A stretch of 64,000 nt of DNA from GWE2-40-63 sp050251815 (GTDB lineage Bacteria > Bacteroidota > Bacteroidia > Bacteroidales > SZUA-534): contig JBFWMB010000002.1 of assembly GCA_050251815.1 (NCBI GenBank), positions 48,911 to 112,910 of the forward strand, written 5' to 3'. Positions 37,263 through 46,325 of the stretch are shown one piece after another. Numbering within the stretch: the stretch's first letter is position 1; every line of letters starts with the position of its first letter. Position numbers and translations under genes: made by a program. A model generated the notes under the pieces. It did not search any database. It was given only the letters and a program-made list of their open reading frames with translations, and was not told the DNA's origin.

Positions 37263-37964
37263 ATGGTAAAAATTGAAAAACTACACAAGTCGTATGTAAC
37301 TGGAGCCAACAGTTTGCATGTGCTGAAAGGAATCGATGTTGAGATTGAGCGGGGAGAAATGGTCTCCATTATGGGAAGCTCCGGTTCCGGAAAATCTACC
37401 TTATTAAATATTGTCGGTATTCTTGACAGCTACGATTCAGGGGCTTATTACCTCGATGGTGAACTGATAAAAAACATGAGCGAAGCCAAAGCAGCCGTGC
37501 ACCGAAATCGCACCCTGGGTTTTGTGTTTCAGCAGTTCAACCTTATTTCGTTTAAAAATGCCCTCGAAAACGTGGCCCTGCCTCTTTACTATCAAAAAGT
37601 AAGTCGGAAAAAACGCAATATTATTGCCATGGAATACCTTGATAAAATGGGGCTTAAAGATTGGGCACACCATATGCCGAACGAACTGTCTGGCGGTCAA
37701 AAGCAACGAATTGCCATTGCACGTTCATTAATCTCAAAACCCAAGGTAATTCTGGCCGACGAACCAACCGGTGCTCTAGATACAGCTACTTCGTACGAGG
37801 TAATGGATATTCTGAAGGAGATTAATCAGGAAGGAATTACCGTGATTATTGTTACCCACGAACACGATATTGCCGAAATGACTTCACGAATTATTCGTTT
37901 GAAAGATGGTTTAATTGAATCGAACGTAAAAAACGGCAAGGCAAAACAGTTGCAGCATGTTTGA
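37263..37964 (+). CDS. MacB/LolD-type ABC transporter ATP-binding protein
   Basis: A 233-residue ATPase from the ATG at 37263 (MVKIEKLHKSYV); an ATG at 37221 adds 14 unrelated residues. Walker A is GSSGSGKST (38-46), then the Q-loop FVFQQFNLI, the signature LSGGQKQRIAIA, Walker B VILADEPTGALD, and the H-loop VTHEHD. The short length and sequence belong to the MacB/LolD/FtsE branch of type VII ABC systems, which power periplasmic movements of FtsX-like permeases. It is the only ATPase of the operon, so it must serve all four permeases. Its end overlaps the first permease by 8 bases. Confidence 0.93.
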   Translation: MVKIEKLHKSYVTGANSLHVLKGIDVEIERGEMVSIMGSSGSGKSTLLNIVGILDSYDSGAYYLDGELIKNMSEAKAAVHRNRTLGFVFQQFNLISFKNALENVALPLYYQKVSRKKRNIIAMEYLDKMGLKDWAHHMPNELSGGQKQRIAIARSLISKPKVILADEPTGALDTATSYEVMDILKEINQEGITVIIVTHEHDIAEMTSRIIRLKDGLIESNVKNGKAKQLQHV

Positions 37965-39228
37965 TTTGGACAAATGGCAAGAGATTTTTGCCACCCTGCA
38001 AAAAAATAAACTACGCACATTTCTAACCTCATTCAGTGTTGCCTGGGGAATTTTACTGCTTATTATTCTGTTAGGTTCCGGCAAAGGACTTCAGAATGCG
38101 GTGATGCAGAACTTTGAAAGCAACGCTAAAAATGCTGTGTGGATATGGCCTGGCCGTACCAGCATGGATTACAAAGGCTTAAGTCGCGACCGGGAAATTC
38201 GGTTTACCAACAAAGATTATGAAGTAATTCGCGACCAGATTGCCGGTATCGACAATATTTCGCCCCAATTTAATATCTGGGGCGGAACCCGCGTTACCTA
38301 CAATAATGAATTCGGGAACTTTACCGTGCAGTGTGTTTTGCCCGATCACCAGCCCATTGAGGGCTCAAAAGTGTTGCAGGGGCGTTACCTGAATAAAATA
38401 GATATTCAGCAGCGCCGAAAGGTAGCAGTTATTGGAGAAGAAGTATATAAATCTCTTTTTAAAGGAGCTGATCCGGTAGGGAAATTTATTAAAGTAAACG
38501 ACATCTCGTTTAAAGTTATCGGTGTGTATTCCGATGGTAATGGCTGGCAAAACCGTCGTGTCGTAATGCCATTTACTGCCGCTCAGTCAATATTTAACGG
38601 TGGAGTAAGAGTTTCCTCATTGGGTTTGACAACCGGGGATGCCACTCCCGAGGAAAGCAAGATTATTGAAGATAAAATCAGGCAAAAACTTGCTGCCCTG
38701 CACACAGTTAACCCCGAAGACAAGAGTGCTATCGGCATCCGCAATACACTAACCGAATACAGCCAGACACAAAAAGTCTTTCTGGGTATCCGCATGTTTA
38801 TCTGGTTTATTGGTATTGGTACCCTCATTGCCGGAATCGTTGGAGTAAGTAACATTATGTTAATTGTGGTAAAAGAACGTACCCGCGAAATCGGGGTTCG
38901 AAAAGCACTGGGAGCAACACCCGCTTCAATTTTAGGATTAATTATCTCGGAGGCTGTATTTATAACCACTTTGGCAGGATACATTGGAATGGTTATCGGT
39001 GTGGCAATTATGGAAGGAGTCGATTTTGTAATGGACCAAAGTATTGCCAATGCCCAACAAACAACCGATGCTGCCGGACAAATTGTATTGTTTCTGAATC
39101 CGAATGCCGACATTGGAATCGCGGTGGGTGCAACCATACTACTGGTGGTTTGTGGCGCTTTGGCTGGAATGATACCAGCACTTAAAGCCGCGCGTATCAA
39201 ACCCATTGAATCGTTACGCTATGAATAA
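37957..39228 (+). CDS. MacB/FtsX-type ABC permease, copy A
   Basis: A 423-residue permease with the four-helix MacB layout: an N-terminal helix (KNKLRTFLTSFSVAWGILLLIILLG, about 14-38), a large periplasmic MacB_PCD domain (about 50-275), then three helices at about 284-305, 330-360 and 385-405. The cytoplasmic coupling segment VVKERTREIGVRKALGATP at about 304-322 is the FtsX signature. The start ATG overlaps the ATPase gene, so both are coupled. It resembles the third permease of the cluster (LQKNKLRTFLTSFSVAWG is identical) more than its immediate neighbour. Confidence 0.9.
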   Translation: MFDLDKWQEIFATLQKNKLRTFLTSFSVAWGILLLIILLGSGKGLQNAVMQNFESNAKNAVWIWPGRTSMDYKGLSRDREIRFTNKDYEVIRDQIAGIDNISPQFNIWGGTRVTYNNEFGNFTVQCVLPDHQPIEGSKVLQGRYLNKIDIQQRRKVAVIGEEVYKSLFKGADPVGKFIKVNDISFKVIGVYSDGNGWQNRRVVMPFTAAQSIFNGGVRVSSLGLTTGDATPEESKIIEDKIRQKLAALHTVNPEDKSAIGIRNTLTEYSQTQKVFLGIRMFIWFIGIGTLIAGIVGVSNIMLIVVKERTREIGVRKALGATPASILGLIISEAVFITTLAGYIGMVIGVAIMEGVDFVMDQSIANAQQTTDAAGQIVLFLNPNADIGIAVGATILLVVCGALAGMIPALKAARIKPIESLRYE

Positions 39229-39263
39229 TGTACCTAAGGGTTTAATTATAGACACTGATATAA

Positions 39264-40520
39264 ATGTTCGACTTAGAATTATATAAAGAAATCTGGCAGG
39301 CCATCAGCAAAAACAAGATGCGCTCAACCTTAACCGCCTTTGGAGTATTTTGGGGTATTTTTATGCTGGTTGCTTTAGCTGGTGCCGGAAACGGACTCGA
39401 GAACGGTATCAACAAACAGTTTGAGGGTTTTGCCACCAATGCGGCTTTTATGTGGACTGAGAATACAACCGTTCCTTACAAAGGTTTTAAAAAAGGACGC
39501 AACTGGAACCTTGACAACGACGACATGAAAGCTTTGCGTTACCATGCGCCTGAAATAGAATACCTTGTTCCCCGTTTGCAGGCCTGGAGGCAGTCGGGCA
39601 CCAATAATATTGTGTATAAAGACAAATACGGTTCGTTCCAGATTCAGGGCGATTACCCCGATTTGACCAAAGTAGAACCCATAAAAATGTCCAAAGGACG
39701 CTTTTTAAACGAAATTGATATTCAGCAGGCCCGAAAAGTTTGTGTTATTGGTTCGCGGGTCGAAGAAGTATTGTTTGGAAATGGTATAAACCCGGTTGGC
39801 CAGTATATCCGGGTTTCGGGAGTGTACTTTCAAATTGTGGGAGTAACCAGTCCCGAGGGAAACATTCAGATTGGATACGACAAAAAAGAGTCGGTACATA
39901 TTCCTTTCACCACTGCCCAAAATACCTTTAATTATGGCGACATTGTTCACTTTTTCTCCTTTACAGCAAAAAAGAATTTTGATGTAAGCCTGCTTGAGAA
40001 TAAGATTATTGATATTCTTAAAAAACGCAACGATATTGCCCCCGAAGACCAGGGAGCCATGGGACATGTGAATATTGAGCGTCAGTTTAAGATGATGAGT
40101 TACCTGTTTATCGGTATCCGGGTGTTGATTTATCTGGTTGGGCTGGGAACGCTACTAGCCGGAGTTATTGGCATCAGTAATATAATGCTGGTTATTGTAA
40201 AGGAACGTACCCAGGAGATTGGCATCAAACGTGCGCTGGGAGCAACCCCATTTAACATTATCCGGCAGATTATAATGGAGTCAATTTTATTGACCCTTAC
40301 CGCAGGCTATGCCGGACTAATACTGGGAATTGGATTGAATGAACTATTAGGCATTGCACTGCAGGGCGATGCCAGTGAAATATTTCTGAATCCGGGCATC
40401 GATTTAAAATCGGGGCTTAATGCCTTACTGATACTCGTAATTGCCGGTGCTTTTGCCGGACTCTTACCAGCGCAGCGTGCTGTTCGGGTAAAACCCATTG
40501 ATGCAATTAGAGAAGAATAA
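39264..40520 (+). CDS. MacB/FtsX-type ABC permease, copy B
   Basis: A 418-residue permease of the same MacB layout (N-terminal helix, periplasmic domain, three C-terminal helices, coupling motif IVKERTQEIGIKRALGATP). Its N-terminus reads KNKMRSTLTAFGVFWGIFMLV, the B-type sequence shared with the fourth permease and distinct from the TSFSVAWG of copies 1 and 3. The pair A+B probably forms a heterodimer on the shared ATPase. It starts 35 bases after copy A, and the S23 cassette begins right after its stop. Confidence 0.9.
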   Translation: MFDLELYKEIWQAISKNKMRSTLTAFGVFWGIFMLVALAGAGNGLENGINKQFEGFATNAAFMWTENTTVPYKGFKKGRNWNLDNDDMKALRYHAPEIEYLVPRLQAWRQSGTNNIVYKDKYGSFQIQGDYPDLTKVEPIKMSKGRFLNEIDIQQARKVCVIGSRVEEVLFGNGINPVGQYIRVSGVYFQIVGVTSPEGNIQIGYDKKESVHIPFTTAQNTFNYGDIVHFFSFTAKKNFDVSLLENKIIDILKKRNDIAPEDQGAMGHVNIERQFKMMSYLFIGIRVLIYLVGLGTLLAGVIGISNIMLVIVKERTQEIGIKRALGATPFNIIRQIIMESILLTLTAGYAGLILGIGLNELLGIALQGDASEIFLNPGIDLKSGLNALLILVIAGAFAGLLPAQRAVRVKPIDAIREE

Positions 40521-40528
40521 AAGTTGAT

Positions 40529-40946
40529 AAAGTGAACTAAAGTTAAAAGTAACTAAAAAATGGATAACAAAGAGTTTAGTAAGATTTTAGAGCAACGAAC
40601 AATAAAGTTTGCTGTTGCTGTAATAGAACTATCCTCTGAGTTAACCATTACGCCAGAAGGAAAGGTTGTTAGGGCTCAGCTTACAAAGTCTGGAACCAGT
40701 ATTGGAGCAAATTATAGAGAAGCTAATAGAGCCAGAAGTAAAGCCGACTTTGCCAATAAGGTTAGAATTAGCGAAGGAGAAGCTAATGAAACTTTATTTT
40801 GGCTTGAAGTAATTGAAGAAATAAAATGGCTTCAAAAAGCACGTTTAGAAACGGTAAAATCAGAAGCCTCTGAATTATTGGCAATTTTTACATCAATAAG
40901 TTATAACACTAAAATAAGGAAAACTTAAGTCAATTTAGTTCACTTT
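40529..40946. repeat. S23 gene cassette with inverted flanks
   Basis: AAAGTGAACTAAA (40529-40541) and its exact complement TTTAGTTCACTTT (40934-40946) bracket the four-helix bundle gene almost exactly. The 418-base unit interrupts the permease series between copies B and A'. The same AAGTGAACTAAAGT words recur around the decayed copy at 43478-43731. This looks like a small non-autonomous mobile unit. Confidence 0.6.
40560..40928 (+). CDS. Four-helix bundle protein (23S rRNA intervening-sequence protein family)
   Basis: A 122-residue protein of the S23/IVP family: RTIKFAVAVIELSSEL (helix 1), LTKSGTSIGANYREANRARSKADFANKVRISEGEANETLFWLEVIEEI (helices 2-3, with the family's SGTSIGANYREA core) and a final helix with KSEASELLAIFTSI. 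Relatives occur inside 23S rRNA intervening sequences and as free-standing genes in Bacteroidota; their molecular role is not established. Here it sits in an exporter operon with which it has no evident functional link. Its codons are AT-rich compared with the permease genes on either side. The inverted flanks suggest insertion. Confidence 0.88.
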   Translation: MDNKEFSKILEQRTIKFAVAVIELSSELTITPEGKVVRAQLTKSGTSIGANYREANRARSKADFANKVRISEGEANETLFWLEVIEEIKWLQKARLETVKSEASELLAIFTSISYNTKIRKT

Positions 40947-40967
40947 TAACCCTTATTACTAAAAGAA

Positions 40968-42194
40968 ATGTTTGACAAAGAAAAATGGATGGAGATATTC
41001 TCTACCTTACAAAAAAACAAATTACGAACCTTTCTCACCTCGTTCAGCGTGGCCTGGGGTATTTTTATCCTGATAGTGCTGCTGGGCTCGGGAAACGGTT
41101 TGCAGAATGGAATTACCCATCAGTTTGAACAGGATGCCACCAACAGTATCTGGGTTTATCGAGGGCAAACCAGCATGCCTTACCGAGGCCTCCAGCCCGG
41201 AAGGCGGATTAAATTCACCAATCAGGACTATGAGGCTACCGCTTCCGAAGTAAAACAGGTTCAGGCCATCTCGTCGCGGTTAAATATCTGGCAACAACGT
41301 AACCTTTCGTACAAACAGGAATACGGCTCGTTCGATATCATTGCGGTGCACGATGGAACCAAGGAAATTGAAGCCGTTGCTTTGGAAAGTGGCCGCTTTA
41401 TCAGCAAGCTCGACGTACAAATGAGCCGCAAATCGGTGGCTATCAGCTATAAGGTTCGCGATGCCCTGTTTAAGGATGAGGATCCCCTGGGCAAATACAT
41501 GAAAATAAATAATGTCCCCTTTAAGGTGGTGGGTGTGTTTCACGATCCCAGCGAGCGCGACAACGACCGGGTCTACATTCCCATTTCAACCGGACAAAAA
41601 GTGTTTACCGGTGGAAACGAAATACAAAATCTGGCCATTACCATTCCTCCCGAGCTGATGAAGGAAAGTGTGGAAGTGGAAAACCAGTTGCGCAATAGTT
41701 TTGCCAAACGACACACGTTTAATGTGGAGGATAAGCGGGCCATCTATATCAATAACAACCTCGAAGAGTTTAAGAAATTCCAGGGTTTGTTTAGTGGAAT
41801 TAAAATCTTTGTTTGGATAATCGGCATAGGAACCATTATTTCGGGAATTGTGGGTGTAAGCAACATTATGATAATAGTGGTGAAAGAACGCACCCAGGAA
41901 ATTGGCGTGCGAAAAGCGCTGGGCGCAACGCCCCGATCCATTGTGGGACTAATACTCATGGAATCGATATTTATTACAGCGGTAGCCGGATACTTTGGAT
42001 TGGTGCTGGGTGTTGGTCTGCTTGAACTGCTGTCGCCCCATATGCAATCCGACTTTTTTATGAACCCCGAAGCCGACATTCGGATTGCAGCGGGTGCCAC
42101 GCTATTATTAATTAGTTCAGGAACCCTGGCCGGCTTAATACCGGCTCGTAAAGCGGCTAGTATAAAACCTATTGAAGCATTAAGAGAAGAATAA
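40968..42194 (+). CDS. MacB/FtsX-type ABC permease, copy A'
   Basis: A 408-residue permease of the A type: LQKNKLRTFLTSFSVAWGIFILIVLLG near the N-terminus matches copy 1. The MacB_PCD periplasmic domain spans about 45-265, and VVKERTQEIGVRKALGATP marks the FtsX coupling loop. The C-terminus ends IKPIEALREE. It begins 40 bases after the S23 gene. With the next gene it repeats the A-B order of the first pair, so a duplication of a two-gene unit is the simplest history. Confidence 0.9.
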   Translation: MFDKEKWMEIFSTLQKNKLRTFLTSFSVAWGIFILIVLLGSGNGLQNGITHQFEQDATNSIWVYRGQTSMPYRGLQPGRRIKFTNQDYEATASEVKQVQAISSRLNIWQQRNLSYKQEYGSFDIIAVHDGTKEIEAVALESGRFISKLDVQMSRKSVAISYKVRDALFKDEDPLGKYMKINNVPFKVVGVFHDPSERDNDRVYIPISTGQKVFTGGNEIQNLAITIPPELMKESVEVENQLRNSFAKRHTFNVEDKRAIYINNNLEEFKKFQGLFSGIKIFVWIIGIGTIISGIVGVSNIMIIVVKERTQEIGVRKALGATPRSIVGLILMESIFITAVAGYFGLVLGVGLLELLSPHMQSDFFMNPEADIRIAAGATLLLISSGTLAGLIPARKAASIKPIEALREE

Positions 42195-42214
42195 TCCAGT
42201 AAAAGACAAGAGCT

Positions 42215-43471
42215 ATGATTGATGTAGATAAATGGAATGAAATATGGCTGGCCCTGAAAAAGAATAAACTCAGGTCTTTCCTTACCGCTTTTGGCGTTTT
42301 TTGGGGCATCTTTATGCTGGTAATTATGCTGGGCTCTGGAAATGGGCTGCACAATGCAGTATTTAGCAATATGGGCGATTTTTCGACCAACAGTGCCTTT
42401 ATGTGGACCCAAAATACCACCATTCCTTACAAGGGCTTTCCCCGCGGGCGCCGCTACAATTTTAACAATGGCGATACCGAGCTGATGCTTAAAAATATTC
42501 CCGAATTAAAAGCCCTATCGCCCCGACTGAATGGCTGGACCAGTGAAGGGGGAATAAATACGGTTCGTAACGATCGTTCGGGTGCATATTCAATTATGGG
42601 CGATTATCCGGCCTGGCAATTGATAGATCCAGTGGAAATTACTGCCGGAAGGTTTGTAAACGATATTGACATTGCCGAAAAACGAAAAGTAGTAGCTATT
42701 GGTAAAAAAGTGGTCGACGAACTGTTTAAGCCGGGTGAAGACCCCATTGGTGAGTACATTAAGATTAATGGCATCTACTTTAATGTGGTGGGCGTTTTTA
42801 AGTCGAAAAAGAGCGGCGGCCAGGCCGAGCGTGAAGAACAAAACATTCACATGCCCTTTACTACTTTGCAAAAAACCTACAATTTTGGCGATGTGGTTGG
42901 TTGGTATGCCATGAGTGCCCACGACGATGTCCCGGTCGAAATAGTGGAACAAAAAGCCCGGACCATTATCAAAGCCCGTCATAAAATACATCCCGACGAT
43001 GAGCGCGCCATTGGCGGCTTTAATGTGGAAAAGGAATTCCGTAAAATGAACGGGCTGTTTACCGGCATCAACACCCTGATTTGGATTGTGGGTATCGGAA
43101 CCCTCTTGGCCGGGGTAATTGGCGTAAGCAACATTATGCTGGTCATTGTAAAGGAACGCACCAAAGAAATTGGTATTCAGCGCGCACTCGGGGCTAAACC
43201 CCTGAAAGTGGTTTCGCAAATTATCAACGAATCGGTGTTTCTTACTTCACTGGCCGGGTTTGTTGGTTTATCGGCAGGCGTTTGGCTGGTCGAGGGAATA
43301 AACCGGGCCATGGCCGGTGGCGGTGGCGACATGTTCCGCGACCCGGAAGTAGATATCCGCATAGCAACCATTGCCCTTATTGTTCTGATAGTTTCCGGTG
43401 CGCTGGCAGGCTTGTTACCGGCATCGCGTGCGGTAAGTATCAAACCTATTGAAGCCATCAGGCAGGATTAA
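42215..43471 (+). CDS. MacB/FtsX-type ABC permease, copy B'
   Basis: A 418-residue permease of the B type, sharing LTAFGVFWGIFMLV and the same total length with copy 2. The periplasmic domain is about 45-275 and the coupling motif is IVKERTKEIGIQRALGAKP. A glycine-rich patch (MAGGGGDMF) precedes the last helix. It begins 20 bases after A'. The decayed S23 cassette lies right after the stop codon, in the same relative place (after a B copy) as the intact cassette. Confidence 0.9.
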   Translation: MIDVDKWNEIWLALKKNKLRSFLTAFGVFWGIFMLVIMLGSGNGLHNAVFSNMGDFSTNSAFMWTQNTTIPYKGFPRGRRYNFNNGDTELMLKNIPELKALSPRLNGWTSEGGINTVRNDRSGAYSIMGDYPAWQLIDPVEITAGRFVNDIDIAEKRKVVAIGKKVVDELFKPGEDPIGEYIKINGIYFNVVGVFKSKKSGGQAEREEQNIHMPFTTLQKTYNFGDVVGWYAMSAHDDVPVEIVEQKARTIIKARHKIHPDDERAIGGFNVEKEFRKMNGLFTGINTLIWIVGIGTLLAGVIGVSNIMLVIVKERTKEIGIQRALGAKPLKVVSQIINESVFLTSLAGFVGLSAGVWLVEGINRAMAGGGGDMFRDPEVDIRIATIALIVLIVSGALAGLLPASRAVSIKPIEAIRQD

Positions 43472-43477
43472 GAAGGA

Positions 43478-43731
43478 GTACTTAGAGTGACTTAAGTGAA
43501 CTAAAGTACTTAGAGTGGCTTAAGTGAGCTAAAGTGCTTAAAGTGAATAAAGTTAAAAGTGATTAAGTTATGGATAACAAAGCTTTTGGAAAAACATTAA
43601 AATCAACTAATATGAGATTTACACCGCATAACTTTAAATACTATATGAACTCCAGGCACTTTAGTCACTTTAAGTATTCCAAGTACGCTATAAACTCTAG
43701 TCACTTAAATAACTTAACTTACAAATATTAA
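43478..43731. pseudogene. Decayed second copy of the S23 cassette
   Basis: The left part (43478-43569) is made of AAGTGAACTAAAGTACTTAG-like words; the right part (about 43650-43725) holds their complements. Between them a 53-codon frame (43570-43731) starts MDNKAFGKTLKS, matching MDNKEFSKILEQ of the intact S23 gene at 40560, and then loses similarity and reads through the right-hand repeats. About 300 bases of the original coding sequence are missing. It is therefore a deletion remnant of the same unit, and the short frame is probably not a functional gene. Confidence 0.65.
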
Positions 43732-43750
43732 CGATTAACACTTATAACTA

Positions 43751-44884
43751 ATGAAAAAGTTTTTTAGAATCCTAATCTGGGTAATTATTGCAGCCGCCTT
43801 TTTAGGCACCTTGGGATTTTTAGCCAGCAAATCGAAGAAGAAACCCGTTGTTTATGAAATTCATAAACCCACAAAAATCGACATCGTAAAGAAAACCATT
43901 GCCACCGGTTCGGTTTTGCCAAGGAAAGAAATCCAGATTAAACCTCAGATTTCAGGAATTGTGCAGGAAATTTACCTCGAAGCCGGACAAATGGTGAAAG
44001 AAGGTCAGGTAATTGCCCGTATTAAGGTAATACCCGATATGATTAGTCTGAACGCGGCCGAATCGCGGGTAAAACAGGCAGAACTGAACTTCGAGAACGA
44101 AAAACTCAAGTTCGAGCGTCAGCAACAATTGTATAAAAAGAATGTAATTTCAGAGTCGGAATTCCAGAATGCCGAGCTGGCTTACAACTCGGCCAACGAA
44201 GAGTTGCAAACGGCCAACAATAACCTCGACATTATTAAAGAAGGGGTGAACCGCAAGGCCGAAACAGCCACCAACACCCTTATCCGCTCAACCATTAGTG
44301 GAATGATTCTCGACATCCCCGTTAAGGAAGGAAACTCGGTTATCCAGAGCAACAACTTTAACGATGGAACCACCATTGCCATTGTGGCCGACATGACCGA
44401 CATGATTTTTGAAGGCAAAGTGGACGAAACCGAAGTGGGTAAAATTGTGGAAGGCATGCCGCTGAAACTCACCATTGGAGCCATTGAGAGCGAACGTTTC
44501 GACGCCAACCTCGAATACATCTCGCCCAAAGGCGTGGAGGAAAACGGGGCCATTCAGTTCGACATTAAGGCCAAGGTGGAATTAAAGCAAAACCAGTTTA
44601 TCCGTTCCGGATACAGTGCCAATGCCGAGATTGAACTCGAACGTCGCGACAGCGTAATGGCCATTACCGAAGGCCTGATTACCTTTAGTGCCGACACCGC
44701 TTTTGTACAGGTTTTAACCAGCGATTCCATTACCATTCCGCAAACCTTCGATAAACGCAAAATTGAAATCGGGCTGTCGGATGGTATCAACATTGAAGTT
44801 ACCGAAGGCCTAAACTGGGACGACCAGCTAAAAGGCGAGCCTAAAAAAGAAGAAAAGAAAAAAGGGCCCCAGGCTCAATCGTAA
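43751..44884 (+). CDS. HlyD/AcrA-type periplasmic adaptor (membrane fusion) protein
   Basis: A 377-residue adaptor with an N-terminal anchor helix (about 4-27). A split lipoyl/biotinyl domain follows (QIKPQISGIVQEIYLEAGQMVKEGQVIARI; second half near TLIRSTISGMILDIPVKEGNSV), flanking a coiled-coil hairpin at about 98-170 (AAESRVKQAELNFENEKLKFERQ). Beta-barrel domains come next and a charged Lys/Glu tail ends the protein. It would link the MacB-type permeases to the TolC-like outer-membrane protein encoded 28 bases downstream, completing a tripartite exporter. The cargo is unknown. Confidence 0.92.
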   Translation: MKKFFRILIWVIIAAAFLGTLGFLASKSKKKPVVYEIHKPTKIDIVKKTIATGSVLPRKEIQIKPQISGIVQEIYLEAGQMVKEGQVIARIKVIPDMISLNAAESRVKQAELNFENEKLKFERQQQLYKKNVISESEFQNAELAYNSANEELQTANNNLDIIKEGVNRKAETATNTLIRSTISGMILDIPVKEGNSVIQSNNFNDGTTIAIVADMTDMIFEGKVDETEVGKIVEGMPLKLTIGAIESERFDANLEYISPKGVEENGAIQFDIKAKVELKQNQFIRSGYSANAEIELERRDSVMAITEGLITFSADTAFVQVLTSDSITIPQTFDKRKIEIGLSDGINIEVTEGLNWDDQLKGEPKKEEKKKGPQAQS

Positions 44885-44912
44885 CGTAAACCGTACTTAA
44901 AATACTAATACA

Positions 44913-46253
44913 ATGAAGAAATTAACTTACGGCTATTTGACCTTGCTTCTGCTGGCGGCCATTTTGCTCCCTGCCTATACCGGCATGGCGCAGGAAGCCT
45001 GGACCCTGGAGCGCTGCGTGCAACATGCCATCGAAAATAACATACAAATTAAGCAACAATACTTAAACGTAAATTATAACGAGAATCGTTTGAATCAATC
45101 TAAAAAGGATATTTTGCCCAATCTGAATGCAAATATTAATCAAGGATTCAATTTTGGTTTATCTACAAGAAGTGATAATGTAAATGTTTCCGGGAATTCA
45201 ATGTCAGTAGGAACCGATATATCCAGCAGCATGACCTTGTTTAATGGTTTTGCAAAACAAAACACCATTAAAAAAAGAGGATTAGATTTACAAGCTTCGA
45301 TAAAAGATTTAGAAAAAGCAAAAGATGATATTTCTTTAGCGGTTGTTTCCGCTTATTTGGATATTCTTTTTAATAAGGAATTGGTGAGTACAGCCAAAGA
45401 ACAGTTGGAAATCACGAAACAGCAGATTGATTATAATACCAAGCAGGTAGAAGCCGGTAATCTGGCCAGGGGAAAACTGCTGGAAACTGAATCCCAGGCA
45501 GCTAACGAAGAATTAACCCTTACCAATTACGAAAACCAGCTCACTATTTCGTTACTGAACTTAATGCAACTGTTGGATTTAGAAGTACAGCCGGGTTTCG
45601 ATATCGTTTCGCCCGAATTTGACGAAAGCGAGTTAACCAGCCAGGTACTTAATGCCAACCAGGTGTTTGCCAAAGCCGTTCTTGAAAGGCCACAAATATT
45701 GAGCAAGGAGCTTCAGCTTCAAAGTACAGAAAAAGATGTGGAGATTGCTAAAGCTCAAATGTATCCGGTTTTAAGTCTTGGCGCCTCGATGGGCGATAGT
45801 TATGTGCATTTTTTTGATATCGACAATGCGGCTTTTGGAACTCAGTTTAATGATAATTTTCAGACACGCATTGGCTTTAGTCTGAGTATACCAATTTTTA
45901 ATGGATTGAATGCGCGCACTAATTATCAGAATGCCAAAGTTAATCTTGAAAATTCAAGACTGGAATTACAGCTGGAAAAAAATAATCTGTTAAAGGAAAT
46001 TCAACAGGCTAATGCGAACGCTTTGGCTGCTCTTAAGAAATATCAGTCGAGCCAAAAGGCCGTTAAAAGTGCCGAAGAAGCCTTCCGCTATGTGCAGGAA
46101 AAATTTAACCTGGGTATTGTAACGCCTTTGGAGTTTAACGATTCCAAAAACAAGGTTACTGCTGCCCAGTCGTCGTTTATTCAGGCCAAATACGAATATA
46201 TTTTCCGCGTAAAAATTCTTGACTTTTACAATGGGGTAAATATAGAATTGTAA
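44913..46253 (+). CDS. TolC-family outer-membrane efflux protein
   Basis: A 446-residue outer-membrane factor with a signal peptide ending at GMAQ. Two structural repeats of the OEP family are visible: WTLERCVQHAIENNIQIKQQYLNVNYNENRLNQSKKDILPNL in the first half and LERPQILSKELQLQSTEKDVEIAKAQMYPVLSLGAS in the second, each followed by barrel and long-helix segments. It forms the exit duct for the MacB/HlyD system just upstream. It is the last gene of that operon. Confidence 0.92.
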   Translation: MKKLTYGYLTLLLLAAILLPAYTGMAQEAWTLERCVQHAIENNIQIKQQYLNVNYNENRLNQSKKDILPNLNANINQGFNFGLSTRSDNVNVSGNSMSVGTDISSSMTLFNGFAKQNTIKKRGLDLQASIKDLEKAKDDISLAVVSAYLDILFNKELVSTAKEQLEITKQQIDYNTKQVEAGNLARGKLLETESQAANEELTLTNYENQLTISLLNLMQLLDLEVQPGFDIVSPEFDESELTSQVLNANQVFAKAVLERPQILSKELQLQSTEKDVEIAKAQMYPVLSLGASMGDSYVHFFDIDNAAFGTQFNDNFQTRIGFSLSIPIFNGLNARTNYQNAKVNLENSRLELQLEKNNLLKEIQQANANALAALKKYQSSQKAVKSAEEAFRYVQEKFNLGIVTPLEFNDSKNKVTAAQSSFIQAKYEYIFRVKILDFYNGVNIEL

Positions 46254-46265
46254 TTGAGCGAATAA

Positions 46266-46302
46266 CTAAAAAAAAATACGCCGGCCCAAAAGCCGGCGTA
46301 TT
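46266..46302 (-). terminator. Intrinsic terminator for the HU-like gene
   Basis: On the minus strand the stem AATACGCCGGC / GCCGGCGTATT (arms 46275-46285 and 46292-46302, 6-base loop) continues into an uninterrupted T-run. The plus-strand side lacks a T-run, so it mainly stops the HU-like transcript; it may partly serve the convergent tolC gene. Confidence 0.8.
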
Positions 46303-46325
46303 CCGCGTTTCCCAATAGTCCAACC

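Noticed and set aside
43478..43725. Repeated AAGTGACTTAAAGT-like words taken as a CRISPR array
   Set aside because: Units are short, degenerate and in both orientations without regular spacers, and there are no cas genes. They are the flanks of a decayed S23 cassette.
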